A stretch of 64,000 nucleotides of DNA from Plasmodium malariae (lineage: Eukaryota > Apicomplexa > Aconoidasida > Haemosporida > Plasmodiidae). Shown here in pieces: positions 12,251-23,300 of the stretch. The notes below the pieces were generated by a model. It saw only the letters and a program-made list of their open reading frames with translations, had not been told where the DNA came from and ran no database searches. The stretch's first letter is position 1. Each line of letters begins with the position of its first letter. The position numbers and the translations under genes are program-made. The stretch is taken from the NCBI RefSeq assembly GCF_900090045.1, contig NC_041776.1, forward strand, positions 186,001-250,000, given 5' to 3'.

Positions 12251-13457
12251 TTTTTTTTAATTTTATACAATAGGCTCTTTCTTGCCTTTATTTTGCCTTC
12301 GCAAACGATTGTGAAAACGCCTGGAAAAAAAAAAATTTAAATATCTTCAAAAAGGATGTGATATGAGCGCGTACACGTAATGTACAATGTATTGCATAAT
12401 GTATTGTATAATGTGATGCATAATGTGATGCATAATGTAATGTATAATGTATTGTATAATGTGATGCATAAGGTAATGTATAATGTATATATATATTTTA
12501 TTTTTTTTTTCCTTCTTTGCTTTATGCAAGTACATTTTGTTCTTTCTCTCGTTACATATGTGAGGCATAACCTTTTTCTATGCTCAATTCAGGGGCGTGT
12601 ATATAAATTTTCACGTTTCCTTAAAAATTTGTGAGAGCAAAACGAACATTTCGCCTGAACAAGTCATATATACACATACAAATGTGCGCATATATATTTA
12701 TATATACAAGCAAAATTTATGTATTTATGAGTATGATAAAACGTGTTAATAATAACAAAATTTATGAGGATAGTAAACAAACCAACGCACTGTTAGGTAC
12801 ATAATTAAGTATACAAGGGTTAGCGTATCAAATAATAAAATGCACATAAAAAAAAAAAAAATAGGAACAGTGTAGGTAAAAAAAAAATATATGAACAGTG
12901 CAGGTAAAAAAAAATATATGAACAGTGCAGGTAAAAAAAAATGAACAGGTAAAAAAAATATATGAACAGTGTAGGTAAAAAAAAATATATGAACAGTGTA
13001 GGTAAAAAAAAAATATATGAACAGTGTAGGTAAAAAAAAAATATATGAACAGTGTAGGTAAAAAAAAAATATATGAACAGTGTAGGTAAAAAAAAAAAAA
13101 TTCCTTCAAAAGTTTGAGAAAAGGAAAAAACTTGTTATAAAAACGTTGAAGCAACCGTGACAAGGTGGTTCTCTGTATTGACGCTTCTACTTTTTCGAAT
13201 TGCAAAATTGGTATATTTTTTTATTTTTTATTGTATGAGGCCTAGTTCAATCTTAAAGGCGCTTATTGAGGTATACCTTCCGCATATTACAACATAACTG
13301 TATATAATGGCTTCATCTTTTTAGACACTTTTTTCCTTAACAAGTACATATCATTTTATTAGTTATTCCATATTCCGCTATATATGGCAATTTTATAAAT
13401 ACGCATATGATTATATGTACCTTTTCATGATTACATAGCTCACTTCAATCCGCATGA
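12251..13457. other. Divergent intergenic region between ERV1 and SelB
   Basis: Likely holds both promoters. It contains short arrays of TAATGTATTG/TAATGTGATGCA at about 12379-12490 and a 27-bp minisatellite (separate entry). A CGCCTGAAC motif occurs at about 12650. No gene is seen. Confidence 0.6.
12850..13100. repeat. About 27-bp minisatellite, roughly 9 copies
   Basis: The unit is ATATATGAACAGTGTAGGTA followed by a run of 7 to 10 A. Copies differ mainly in A-run length and GTGTAGG/GTGCAGG. One copy is truncated near 12940. The array lies about 360 bp upstream of the SelB start. Confidence 0.9.
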
Positions 13458-15830
13458 ATGATTAATGTAAATGTTGGCGTGTTGGGACATGTAGACTCAG
13501 GGAAAACAAGTTTGTGTAAATGCCTGAGTGAAACGTTAAGTACATGTGCATTAGATAAGCACAAACAAAGTCAGGAAAGAGGTATAACCATAGACCTAGG
13601 TTTTTCGTCCTTTTATATTAAAAAAAAAAAATGCAAGTTGTTCCGTAAGGGTGGAGAGGAGAGTAACAAAAGGAATGATGAATGGAATGATGTACGCAGT
13701 GATGAAAGGAACGATGCATGTATTGATCATGGGAAAGGGGATGGAAGTGCCCTGACCGACCTGGGAACGAATAAACAAATGATCATATCGGGAGAGAACG
13801 GGTTAAGAAATAATTTTATTGCTTCTTCAAAAAATGAACGAGATGAAGAAACAATTCAGGTATGTTTGGTCGATTGTCCTGGTCATCATTCCCTACTAAA
13901 ATGCATTGTGATGGGAGCAGAAATAACAGATATAATTTTTCTAGTCATTGACATAAACAAAGGAATACAAAAACAAACCATCGAGTGCTTAGTTCTTTGT
14001 GAAATAGTAAGAAGTGATATTATTATAATATTAAACAAAATAGACCTAATACCAATAAATGAAAGAGAAAAAAAAATAAAATTAATGAAAAAAAAAATTG
14101 AAGATGCGTTGAGTAAAACTCGTTTGAGGCATTTAAAATATTATATAATTAGCTTGTCAGCATATATTAAGAGGGATGACAACATGAATGATGGATGTGT
14201 AGAGCGTGGTTTGTGCAATAGGGGGAAAGAAGGGATAGAAGAACAAGAAGATGAAGAAAGGAAAGAAGTGGAACTATATGTAGATGAATACAAAACGAAC
14301 AATTATAAGAGAGAAAATTATATCTGCGCATCGGATGAAAAAGATGACGAAATAAATTGCAGCCCACGCAAAGGGAAAAGGACACATCTCGTTAGCAAAA
14401 ATGATGAAAATACTGGACCAAAAAAGTATGAGCAGAAGCATGAGCAAAAGTGTAAGAAAACGTATGAGCAAAATTATGCACACACATATGAACAAAATAG
14501 CACACGACGAAAGGAGGAAAGAAAAAGCTGTTTCGCGAATGTAGATGCTCTTATAGACCTACTGTCCAGTATCGTGAGGATACCAGTGAAGACAAAGTGC
14601 ACGTATGAAGAGTTTTATTTTCTTTTTGATCATTCTTTCGATATTAAAGGAAAAGGAACAGCATACACAGGGACAGTGATTAGAGGAAGAATTAGAAATA
14701 ACTGCAATATTGTTATATTGCCAATAAATGAAAAGGGGAAAATTAAGGAAATACAAACATTTAAAAAAAAGGTAGAAGAAGGAACAAAAGGAGATAGACT
14801 CTCTCTTTTAATTTCGAATAATAATTTGAAAAATACAAAAAAAATAGAAAGAGGTATAATTGTTTTTGAAAAATCAAATATCTCCTATTTTTCCATATTT
14901 ATTTGTAAGGTAAAGTTCGTTGAATTTTACAAAAAAAATATGAACAATGCAGAACTGCTAACCTGTATAATAGGATTTTCCTCTTCTCCTTGTTACGGGT
15001 ACTTTTTTAAAAAAATGGTAAATCAAAATGGCACAGCGCCAAATGCGGAAGCCAATGCGAAAGTCAATGTGGCTATCAGTGGAACGTCGAATGTAACAGT
15101 CAACTCAACTAGTCAGTCGGAAGAGTGGGGGCATAAACCATTTGATCGAAACGGACATTATGTGTTGGTTGATAAGATTAATTTCTTTACGCCGCAAAGG
15201 GACAGAGAAAGTGAAGGTAGTGAACATGGTAAAGGTAAGGATAAAAGTGAAAGAAGCGAACACGGGAAGGATGAGAGTGAAGAGGAAGAAGTCTACTTTT
15301 TAACAGTCATGAAGACGAAAATATACTGTTACACTAATGAAAAGTGCATATTTTTAAAAAACGATGATAAGCTAAACTGCCGAATATGTATGTATGGGCA
15401 TATTATAGACATGATTGATGATGATAGGCACCATAAAAAAAGTCCATTTATTGTTAATAAAAAACCAGCTTTAAACGAATATGAAGGTTTTGAAAATATG
15501 AAAATAATGAATGCAAAGGAAAAAATTGGATTAATTGAAAAGGTATTTGATAATTTCACCCTGCTATGCAAGAATATTTTTACTTCGTCTAGTCAAATTA
15601 CCCAATATTTGGATAAAAAAATTTATATTGTTAATTCATCTTATCAAAATAATAAAAATGAATTCAAAATAGAATATATTGGTCGTATAACTAAACCTTT
15701 TGCAAAAAATGGTAAATTCTTTGCACAGTTTGATGAAGATATATCTCATATTGAAAAAAACTGTAAATCGTTTATCGTTCTTATCAAATATTACAAGGAC
15801 ATATTGACAAAAAGGAAAATTTTCCTTTAA
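13458..15830 (+). CDS. SELB: Selenocysteine-specific elongation factor SelB/EFSec
   Basis: A single exon of 790 residues. The GTPase motifs are in order: G1 GHVDSGKTS (10-18), G2 GITIDLGF (42-49), G3 DCPGH (139-143), G4 NKID (193-196), then SLSA. An EF-Tu domain-II-like segment follows, FDIKGKGTAYTGTVIRGRI, with family-typical GTAYTGTV. SelB delivers Sec-tRNA to the ribosome at recoded UGA codons. Large Asp/Glu/Lys-rich inserts interrupt the GTPase domain (about 55-130 and 235-365) and the C-terminal part (about 520-620), as is usual in Plasmodium. This explains a length well above most SelB proteins. The start chosen gives MINVNVGVLGHVDSGKTS, matching the family N-terminus. A four-base-earlier ATG in another frame opens a three-codon reading frame (ATG AAT GAT TAA) that overlaps the true start. 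Confidence 0.93.
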   Translation: MINVNVGVLGHVDSGKTSLCKCLSETLSTCALDKHKQSQERGITIDLGFSSFYIKKKKCKLFRKGGEESNKRNDEWNDVRSDERNDACIDHGKGDGSALTDLGTNKQMIISGENGLRNNFIASSKNERDEETIQVCLVDCPGHHSLLKCIVMGAEITDIIFLVIDINKGIQKQTIECLVLCEIVRSDIIIILNKIDLIPINEREKKIKLMKKKIEDALSKTRLRHLKYYIISLSAYIKRDDNMNDGCVERGLCNRGKEGIEEQEDEERKEVELYVDEYKTNNYKRENYICASDEKDDEINCSPRKGKRTHLVSKNDENTGPKKYEQKHEQKCKKTYEQNYAHTYEQNSTRRKEERKSCFANVDALIDLLSSIVRIPVKTKCTYEEFYFLFDHSFDIKGKGTAYTGTVIRGRIRNNCNIVILPINEKGKIKEIQTFKKKVEEGTKGDRLSLLISNNNLKNTKKIERGIIVFEKSNISYFSIFICKVKFVEFYKKNMNNAELLTCIIGFSSSPCYGYFFKKMVNQNGTAPNAEANAKVNVAISGTSNVTVNSTSQSEEWGHKPFDRNGHYVLVDKINFFTPQRDRESEGSEHGKGKDKSERSEHGKDESEEEEVYFLTVMKTKIYCYTNEKCIFLKNDDKLNCRICMYGHIIDMIDDDRHHKKSPFIVNKKPALNEYEGFENMKIMNAKEKIGLIEKVFDNFTLLCKNIFTSSSQITQYLDKKIYIVNSSYQNNKNEFKIEYIGRITKPFAKNGKFFAQFDEDISHIEKNCKSFIVLIKYYKDILTKRKIFL

Positions 15831-16347
15831 TGTTATTCTTCCTGCCACTTGATTTCTTTTCATTAACAGGCGTTGCAAGAGTTAGTGCCTAATTCTGAGG
15901 GGCACTCGCTAAAAGGAATTACGTACACACAAATGTGCACACACAAATATGCACACACGAATGTGCCCGTACACATGTACATGTTCATGCAAAAAAGGAA
16001 AAACCCACCTTTCACGGACATTTAAAAGTGTGTGTTCCCTTTTAAACTTCTCCCAGCTTGTTTTTATCCCTCCGTAGTACACTATTCCAAATACATAAAA
16101 ATGATGCCCCTTTGAACCGCTAATGTTTATAGAACAGCGAATTTGTAATTTTGCACATTCAGAAAGAAAAAAAAAAAAAAAGAAAAGAAAAGAAATGAAA
16201 TGAAAAAGAAGAGGAAAAAGAAATGAAAAGAAAAAGAAGAGGAAAAAGAAATGAAAAGAAAAAGAAGAGGAAAAAACAAAAGTACCATATGTTCATGCAC
16301 ACGCATATGAATGTATATATATATATATATGTTCGCCCCCGTCCGAA
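15831..16347. other. Convergent intergenic region after SelB
   Basis: Holds the SelB 3' end and, on the other strand, that of the secreted-protein gene. A purine-rich array of about 26 bp (AAGAAAAAGAAGAGGAAAAA plus GAAATG) runs from about 16165 to 16275. A short (TA)n tract follows at about 16316-16330. No gene is seen. Confidence 0.6.
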
Positions 16348-17040
16348 TTAGCAGAGTACCCTCGTTGCGTACGTCTTCTGCACAGGTCCATTTTTATAAT
16401 AGTTCCCTTTGTTCTGCATGTTTATGTGCTGTTCTAGTAGAGCAGCCTTATTTATTACATCCTTTATTTTTTTTTGCCTTGGCAATTCTTCATTCATGTA
16501 GAGTAAATCTTTTTCAAATTGGTTTTTCATCATATATATTTGTGATATAAATGCATCAAACCTTGCTTTTCCATATTCTTTTTCTACATCTTCTGTTGAA
16601 AATACATGAACCTCTTCAGTTGGAGGGGACCGCCTTAATTGTGTGTCGTACAGGGCTCTCCATATGGTTTCTTCCTCTACGGGGCCTTTAGACATTATTT
16701 GAACAAAGGAGGAGGAAGTACTAGTGGAGGGATTTGTAGTATTGGAAGTGGCATCTTGCAGGGGGGTTTTAATAAATCCCCTTGCTTGGTCATCTTCTCT
16801 CGAAGTACTACTTTTCTCCGCCTTTATTTCATTGAAGAGTTGCTGCGTATTATCGAATTTTTCATAAAATTTCATTTGAGCATCTTTTGTTTCCTCATAT
16901 ACTTGTATTAAATTTAGAGCAATTCTTTTTTCTGATATGGGCAATCTTCCGATGTCGTATACTTGTTCACTGGATGAAATGAAAGAAAATACAAAAATGG
17001 AAATACTTGGAAGGAAAGAAGTCAAACAAAACTTTTTCAT
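16348..17040 (-). CDS. Secreted protein of unknown function, conserved-looking
   Basis: A single exon of 230 residues. The first 25 or so residues (MKKFCLTSFLPSISIFVFSF and on) form a good signal peptide, with possible cleavage near SSSEQ. The mature part is mostly helical and charged, with a Ser/Thr-rich linker at about 90-120 (TSNTTNPSTSTSSS) and a C-terminal half with repeat-free helices (FDAFISQIYMMKNQFEKDLL). It ends ATRVLC. No transmembrane segment appears after the signal. Codon usage and complexity argue for a real gene. I do not recognise the family. The lumenal targeting suggests secretion or entry to the apicoplast or other secretory organelles. Confidence 0.75.
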   Translation of the reverse strand: MKKFCLTSFLPSISIFVFSFISSSEQVYDIGRLPISEKRIALNLIQVYEETKDAQMKFYEKFDNTQQLFNEIKAEKSSTSREDDQARGFIKTPLQDATSNTTNPSTSTSSSFVQIMSKGPVEEETIWRALYDTQLRRSPPTEEVHVFSTEDVEKEYGKARFDAFISQIYMMKNQFEKDLLYMNEELPRQKKIKDVINKAALLEQHINMQNKGNYYKNGPVQKTYATRVLC

Positions 17041-17959
17041 CTTTGTGGAATGTGATTATGTTTACGAGTGCTTTTTTTTTTTTTTTTTCTTCCTCGTTAA
17101 TAATTTTTTTTTTTTCTTCTTCCTCGTTAATAATTTTTTTTTCTTCTTCTTCCTCGTTAATAATTTTTTTTTCTTCTTCTTCCTCGTTAATAATTTTTTT
17201 TTTTTTTTTTTTTTCAAAAATGTAAACTAATAATTCGAATCAGCATTAAGAATTAAAAGGTCAACTCATATGTGAATGGAAAAGACAAACTCAACAAACA
17301 ATTTTTAAGTTGCGCATTGTATAAGTATGCTTTCACTAACACGTATTCATTATATAGTATATAATATTTATGTATATATAATGGAATATAAAAAAGGGAA
17401 GAAATTAAAGAAAAAAAAAAGGAAAAAAAAGACTACTATTTGTTCTTAAACTTTCTTATTTTCTTATGTCCCATTTTGTGTATATACATTATGTACATAT
17501 GTAAAAAAAAAAAAAAAAAAAATCATTAAAAAAATGGGGGAAAAAAAAAGAAAAAAACAAAAAAGGGGTGAGTCGTGATAAAGCAGTATCGACGAAGCTG
17601 CATTTGTTTATTTAGTTAGATATTTGACTATTTATCCACTTGACTGTTTATCCATTTGACTATTTATCCATTTGACTATTTATCCACTTGACTGTTTATC
17701 CATTTGACTATTTATCCATTGACTGTTTATCCACTTGACTGTTTATCCATTTGACTATTTATCCATTTGACTGTTTATCCACTTGACTGTTTATCCATTT
17801 GACTATTTATCCATTTGACTGTTTATCCACTTGACTGTTTATCCATTTGACTATTTATCCATTTGACTGTTTATCCACTTGACTGTTTATCCATTTGACT
17901 ATTTATCCATTTGACTATTTATCCATTTCACTGTTTATCCATTTAATTTTTTATTTGTT
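17041..17959. other. Intergenic region with two tandem arrays
   Basis: Upstream of the secreted-protein gene and downstream of the small membrane-protein gene. About 17080-17200 holds four copies of a T-rich unit of about 29 bp containing TTCTTCCTCGTTAATAATTT. A second array is listed separately at 17623-17945. No gene is seen. Confidence 0.6.
17623..17945. repeat. Minisatellite of TTTGACTATTTATCCA-type units
   Basis: About 20 copies of an approximately 16-bp unit alternate between TTTGACTATTTATCCA and CTTGACTGTTTATCCA, which gives higher-order periods of three units. It ends close to the stop codon of the small membrane-protein gene at 17960. Confidence 0.88.
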
Positions 17960-19959
17960 TCATTCTTTCAAATAAACATTTGCAGGTAACGTCCCAAGGA
18001 ATTTAGATCTCCTGTAACTACTGAACCTGAGAGAGCAAATTACAAGTGTGGGATTAAAAGGAGATGAAAAAAAAAAAAAAAAAAATATATACATATTAGT
18101 ATGTATATGTACATATGTGTGTGTTTATGTACACACACTGACGTAACCCCTTATATGACTCGCCTCTAACCTCCCAGTTAATAAATTTCCAACAAAGGAA
18201 CCAATATACATTCCCCCTATGGCAAAAAAAGGGGAAATTATTACTTTACTTTTAGCATCGTAGTATTTGAACTTCCTGAGGACGTACAGAGGAAGTAATA
18301 AAAACCCTATGGAAAGGATTAAAAAAAATATAAAAATATAAAAATAAAATAAAAAAAAAAAAAAAAAATAAACATATAAATAAATATGTAAACATATAAA
18401 TAAATATGTAAACATATAAATAAATATGTAAACATATAATTAAACATGTAAATAAATAAATGCATAAATAACTACATAAATATATCTATAAATGAAAATA
18501 AAGAACGATGACTGCGATGAATGAACAAATTGACATATTTTAAGCTGCAAAAGGATTTGTATTAATGTTATGAATCTTAAATGCTGCGGCTCACCGACAA
18601 AGGAGCAGAACTTGCACTGTACCTATTGTTAATACATAGACGCAAAAATGAAAAAAAAAAAAAAAAATGCATGTACATGTACTGCAATAACTAAGCAGTG
18701 GTAAAAATAGGAATAAACATATGAACGGACTTTAATAGACTAGAAAGAGAGAAGCACTCTAGCAAATACACATTTCCCCCAATTACACTCTCCAGGATAC
18801 ACTACATTTGCTCTTTTATATTTACCTGCTTTTCTATGTCTTTCTGCCTTGTGTTCAGGATGTTCAATATATTTAAGGTATTTACATTTTTACTGTCAGC
18901 AACGTCATCTATGGGGTTAAAAAAAAAAAAATGAGAGAAGCAAAATGTAAAATGAGAGAAGCAAAATGTAAAATGAGAGAAGCAAAATGTAAAATGAGAG
19001 AAGCAAAATGTAAAATGAGAGAAGAAAAATGTAAAATGAGAGAAGAAAAATGTAAAATGAGAGAAGCAAAATGTAAAATGAGAAACTAAAAAAAAGAGAA
19101 ATGTGAAAATTAAAATGAATGCAGAGGACGAATGGGTGACACAGCTGCTCAACAGGTTAGCTGCCTCACATAAAAAAATAAAACAAAATAAAATTAAGTA
19201 GAACAAAATAAAACAAAATAAAATTAAGTAGAACAAAATAAAACAAAATAAAATTAAGTAGAACAAAATAAAACAAAATAAAATTAAGTAGAACAAAATA
19301 AAATTAAGTAGAACAAAATAAAACAAAATAAAATTAAGTAGAACAAAATAAAACAAAATAAAATTAAGTAGAACAAAATAAAACAAAATAAAATTAAGTA
19401 GAACAAAATAAAACATAACTAAACTAAATAAAATTAAGTAGAACAAAGGAATGTATTTAACGCGTACCTGAGTACACATTCGAAAGAACCTTAATAACAT
19501 CATGACTACTTAACTTGTTACAGTTATTACCAATAGTAAAAAAACACACATGAATAAAAATTTTTTTCCAAATGTTAATTTTCTTTCGTTCGTTCTTTCT
19601 CGAGTACTTGTACTCAAGAATTGAGATATCTGATGGAGCCTGCACACATACATACACATACATACACATACATACACATACATATACATACATACACATG
19701 CATACACACACATATCCATACATAAATATACAAAAAAAAGAAAAAAAATATATATATATAATATATATATAATATATATATAATATATATATAATATATA
19801 TATATAAACAAATAACATAGAGATTTACACTTATGTATGCACATACACACCCATACATGCGTACAGACGATGTTTTAACCCCCTGAAATAATTTCATTGT
19901 AAATTTATTTCATTCTTTTACTCTTTAAACTGTACGGACTTTACCTTAATATAGGACAT
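17960..19959 (-). CDS. Small two-TM membrane protein of unknown function, seven exons
   Basis: Reconstructed exons (minus): 19959-19945, 19882-19865, 19639-19468, 18908-18826, 18622-18595, 18306-18171, 18026-17960. All phases match, giving 172 residues. It starts MSYIK then GVKTSS, both from tiny exons. The body includes HDVIKVLSNVYSDDVADSKN, then VQCKFCSFVG joined to GFLLLPLYVLRKFKYYDA, then SPFFAIGGMYIGSFVGNLL, and ends FLGTLPANVYLKE. The two hydrophobic stretches (about 106-120 and 130-150) would form a hairpin. The last intron is inferred from a CTCTCTCAG acceptor; if unspliced, the frame ends at 18125 instead. Introns carry their own minisatellites. A third-exon internal intron is also possible. 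I do not recognise the family; the 3' exons are the best supported. Confidence 0.6.
18925..19085. repeat. 21-bp intronic minisatellite
   Basis: About seven copies of AAAATGAGAGAAGCAAAATG plus T (variants with GAAGAAAAATG) lie in intron 3 of the small membrane-protein gene. Confidence 0.9.
19180..19447. repeat. 30-bp intronic minisatellite
   Basis: About nine copies of a 30-bp unit built from AAATTAAGTAGAACAAAATA and AAACAAAATA, in the same intron as the 21-bp array and ending near the donor of exon 3 at 19467. Confidence 0.9.
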
Positions 19960-20360
19960 CCTAATGAAAAACAAAAAGATCGGCCAAAAATGGAGCGGCA
20001 GAAAAGAGGGGGATAAAAAAAAAGGAATGTTAAAAGGTTAGAAGTTGAAATAAAAGATGAAAAAAAAGATGAAATAAAAAGATGAAAAAAAGATGAAAAA
20101 AAAAGGTTAAAAGGTTAAAAGGATGAAAAAAAAGATGAAATAAAAGATGAAAAATAAGATGAAAAAAAAATTAAAAAAAAAGGTTAAAAGATTAAAAGGT
20201 TAAAAAGATGGAAACAAAAGATAGCAAAATAAAAAAATTATTAACGGACTGCCATGTCACTGAATCTTAATTCACAATTTTTTTCCTTTTCGATTTGTCA
20301 AAAAAAAAAAAAAAAAAAAAAAAGAAAAATCTTAAGTCCTTTTATTGCTACTTAAAGATT

Positions 20361-23300
20361 TTATTTCTCAAAGCTCAAGTAAACACAAAAGGCGAATAGG
20401 GGCAATATTAAATTGTCAATGTCGAGGAGATAAGCCTTTTGAAAAAAAAAAAAAAAAAAAAAAATGGAAAAAAAGAATAATGAAAAATGTAAAATGAACA
20501 ACAGGAAAAAAAAAAAAAAAAAAAGGAAAAACCACCCGTGTACATCATGTATGCCCCACATACACATACGCAGGTAAGTATGATTTTTCGTTTCTACAAA
20601 TTGGTAATAATATTTTTCCTTTTTGTTTGTCCCTTTTTTTTGCTTCCTTTCTTTGCTTTTACCTCAAATAGAGCGCCAAATAGAGATACCATAAAAAAAA
20701 TGTTCAAATTAGCCCATGAGACAGTTTGCTAAAAATTTGCAAGAAGAGGAGTAAACATTTGTAAAATTTTTTTTTTTTTTGTGTGAAATGTATGAATAAG
20801 TATATTTAGTGTTCATCTATTGATGAAGTACTTTTGCTTCATTGCATATTTATATGTATGGAAATATTCTGTACTTGTAAAAAGTAGCTTGACAATAGGA
20901 ACGATAAGAACGTAGTAAAAAAGAAAAAAAGAAAACCTGTACAAAAGGAATGAAATAGGAGCCTAATTATGTAACACACAAAAATTAGCGCTTACATTTG
21001 CAGTTGTACAGTGGCTTCACATGTGCAAAGTCATTGTATGCTTAACGTACACTGGTGAGAAAGTGGGCGTACACACGTGCATCCACAAATTTACGCACCC
21101 ACCCGCTATGGTACGTGTGAGTGGTGTTTTCTATTCGACTTCTTAACCCAACTCCTTACCAGCATAAGACTTATTATTCGTATTTTTCATTTTGGGGGTT
21201 GGGAACAGGAACCCTCCTATTGCAGCCTTCGAAAAGAAAAAAAAAAATAAAATAAAATAAAAATACATGCACAGCAATATTTTTGTGAAACGTGGTAAAA
21301 CGTAAAATATGTAGGCACGTCATGACTAATTAAACAAACTGCTATATAAGGTTATTCCGTTAATGAAAAGTAAAAAAAAAAAAAAAAAGAAAAAAAAAGA
21401 AAAGGAAAATGAAGAAAAACGAAGAAATATGGCAAAATGTAGAGACGGTAAAACAAAGAAATATAGAAAAATGAAATGAAAGCATCAAAATCTTGCGCTT
21501 AACAAGTGAGTCTCCTATGCATATTGTGTTTAATCCTGAACTGTACAGGAGAAAGTTAGCTTCTCTAAAAAAGTACATGATTTGCTTTTTTTTATGAACG
21601 TAGTTTTTGTTACTAAACAATGCGTCTGTAATAATTGGGATATAAACCCTAAAAAAGGAGGGGCAAAAAAAAAAAAGAAAATCATACAAACGTAAGCGCG
21701 TAAATACGTAAACGTGTAAACCCATAATCATAAACAGGCACACACTGCTACATCGTAGCTTGACATATATAACGTGTGTTCGTCGTGTCTAGGTTGTATT
21801 GTTCTTCCAAGTTACCCAGCTAAAAGATAAATGTGTGTAACAACTATTCCTTTGCTGTCCCTCTCATCTATGAATCTAAAAAGAAAGTTTCATTCATTGT
21901 TACTCCCCATTATTAAAAGAATTATGGAAGAAAAAAAAAAAAAAGGAAAAAAGGCACAGCAAAACAGAACACAGGTGTGTGCAATTTATTTAGTTATTCA
22001 TTTATATTTATTCAGTTATATTTATTTATATTTATATTTGTATTTATTTTATTTTTTTTTTCTTAAACCTCGCAATAAATTTATTTATGGCATTGAGAGA
22101 GGGAAAAAACACTTCACAAATTTTTCGCACCATTTCCACAAAAATGAAAATCAAAAAAATAAACGAAAGAGCCACTATGAGTAGGTCGATCTGGGATAGA
22201 GGGAAAAAAAAGTTGGAACGCATTGAACATACATACATATGTGCATACATACATATGTGCATGCATACATATGTGCATACATACATATGTGCATACATAC
22301 ATATGTGCATACATACGTACATGTGCATACATACGTACATGTGCATACATACGTACATGTGCATACATACGTACATGTGCACATGATAAAGGATACCCTA
22401 CGTGCTCGAATTTAAAAAAAAAAAAAATAATTTATTTTTACTTGTCCTTTTAAAAACGACAATTTCACATTCACAAAAAGAAGGAAGTGATAGTGCTTTC
22501 TTAGGTATGATAAATTTTTGTTTCTCCTTGACATGTTGATGATATACATTAAATAAAATGTTGTTATAATGAACCACAACAGAATTAAGATATAGTTGTT
22601 CTCCCTCCATACCATACTTATTAAAATGTGTAGTACGTTTGTATCTGTAGAGAAGACATCATAAGGATGGAAGAGCGGGTGGAGAGAAGAGGGGGGGGGG
22701 AGAAAATAACAAAACAACAAAACGACAAAATAAGTCGATCTGTTTATTAAAGCACTTTTCATGCATTACTATATTTTCTCTTTATACGAACCTTTTATGC
22801 TTCTTGAATCGTGTTCACTTGAAATAAAGTTGAATAGGTTGTACAAAAGTAGCGCCATCGATGCTATCATAATTTTCCCTCTGTTCTTAGCAGCATTTTG
22901 CAAACAATACGCGCAGCACATTCCGTATGCAACTAGACTTATGGTCTAATAAAAAGGGCATGCACATATACATACGTGCATACATACATATATATGTGTT
23001 ACACATACATATACATTACAACTTTTTGGCACTTCAACTTGTTAAAGGCAAATAGGCGAAAGAAGGAAAGAATGTCGGGTTCCCCCTCAGTCGCTCTTTT
23101 TTTTTTTTTTTTTTTAAATTACTGCTTTGCTGAAAAATCTAAACAGTACAGTGGGAACGATTTGATGATTCAAGTACGAATAAACAAAACTGTAAAAAGA
23201 ACAGTCTAGAGCTAGTGTTCCTATCGCACTTATGATTAACCCCTCCAGAAAGGAAAAGACTCTAGAATAAAAGAAGATACAAATGATTAAGAGGCAAAGG

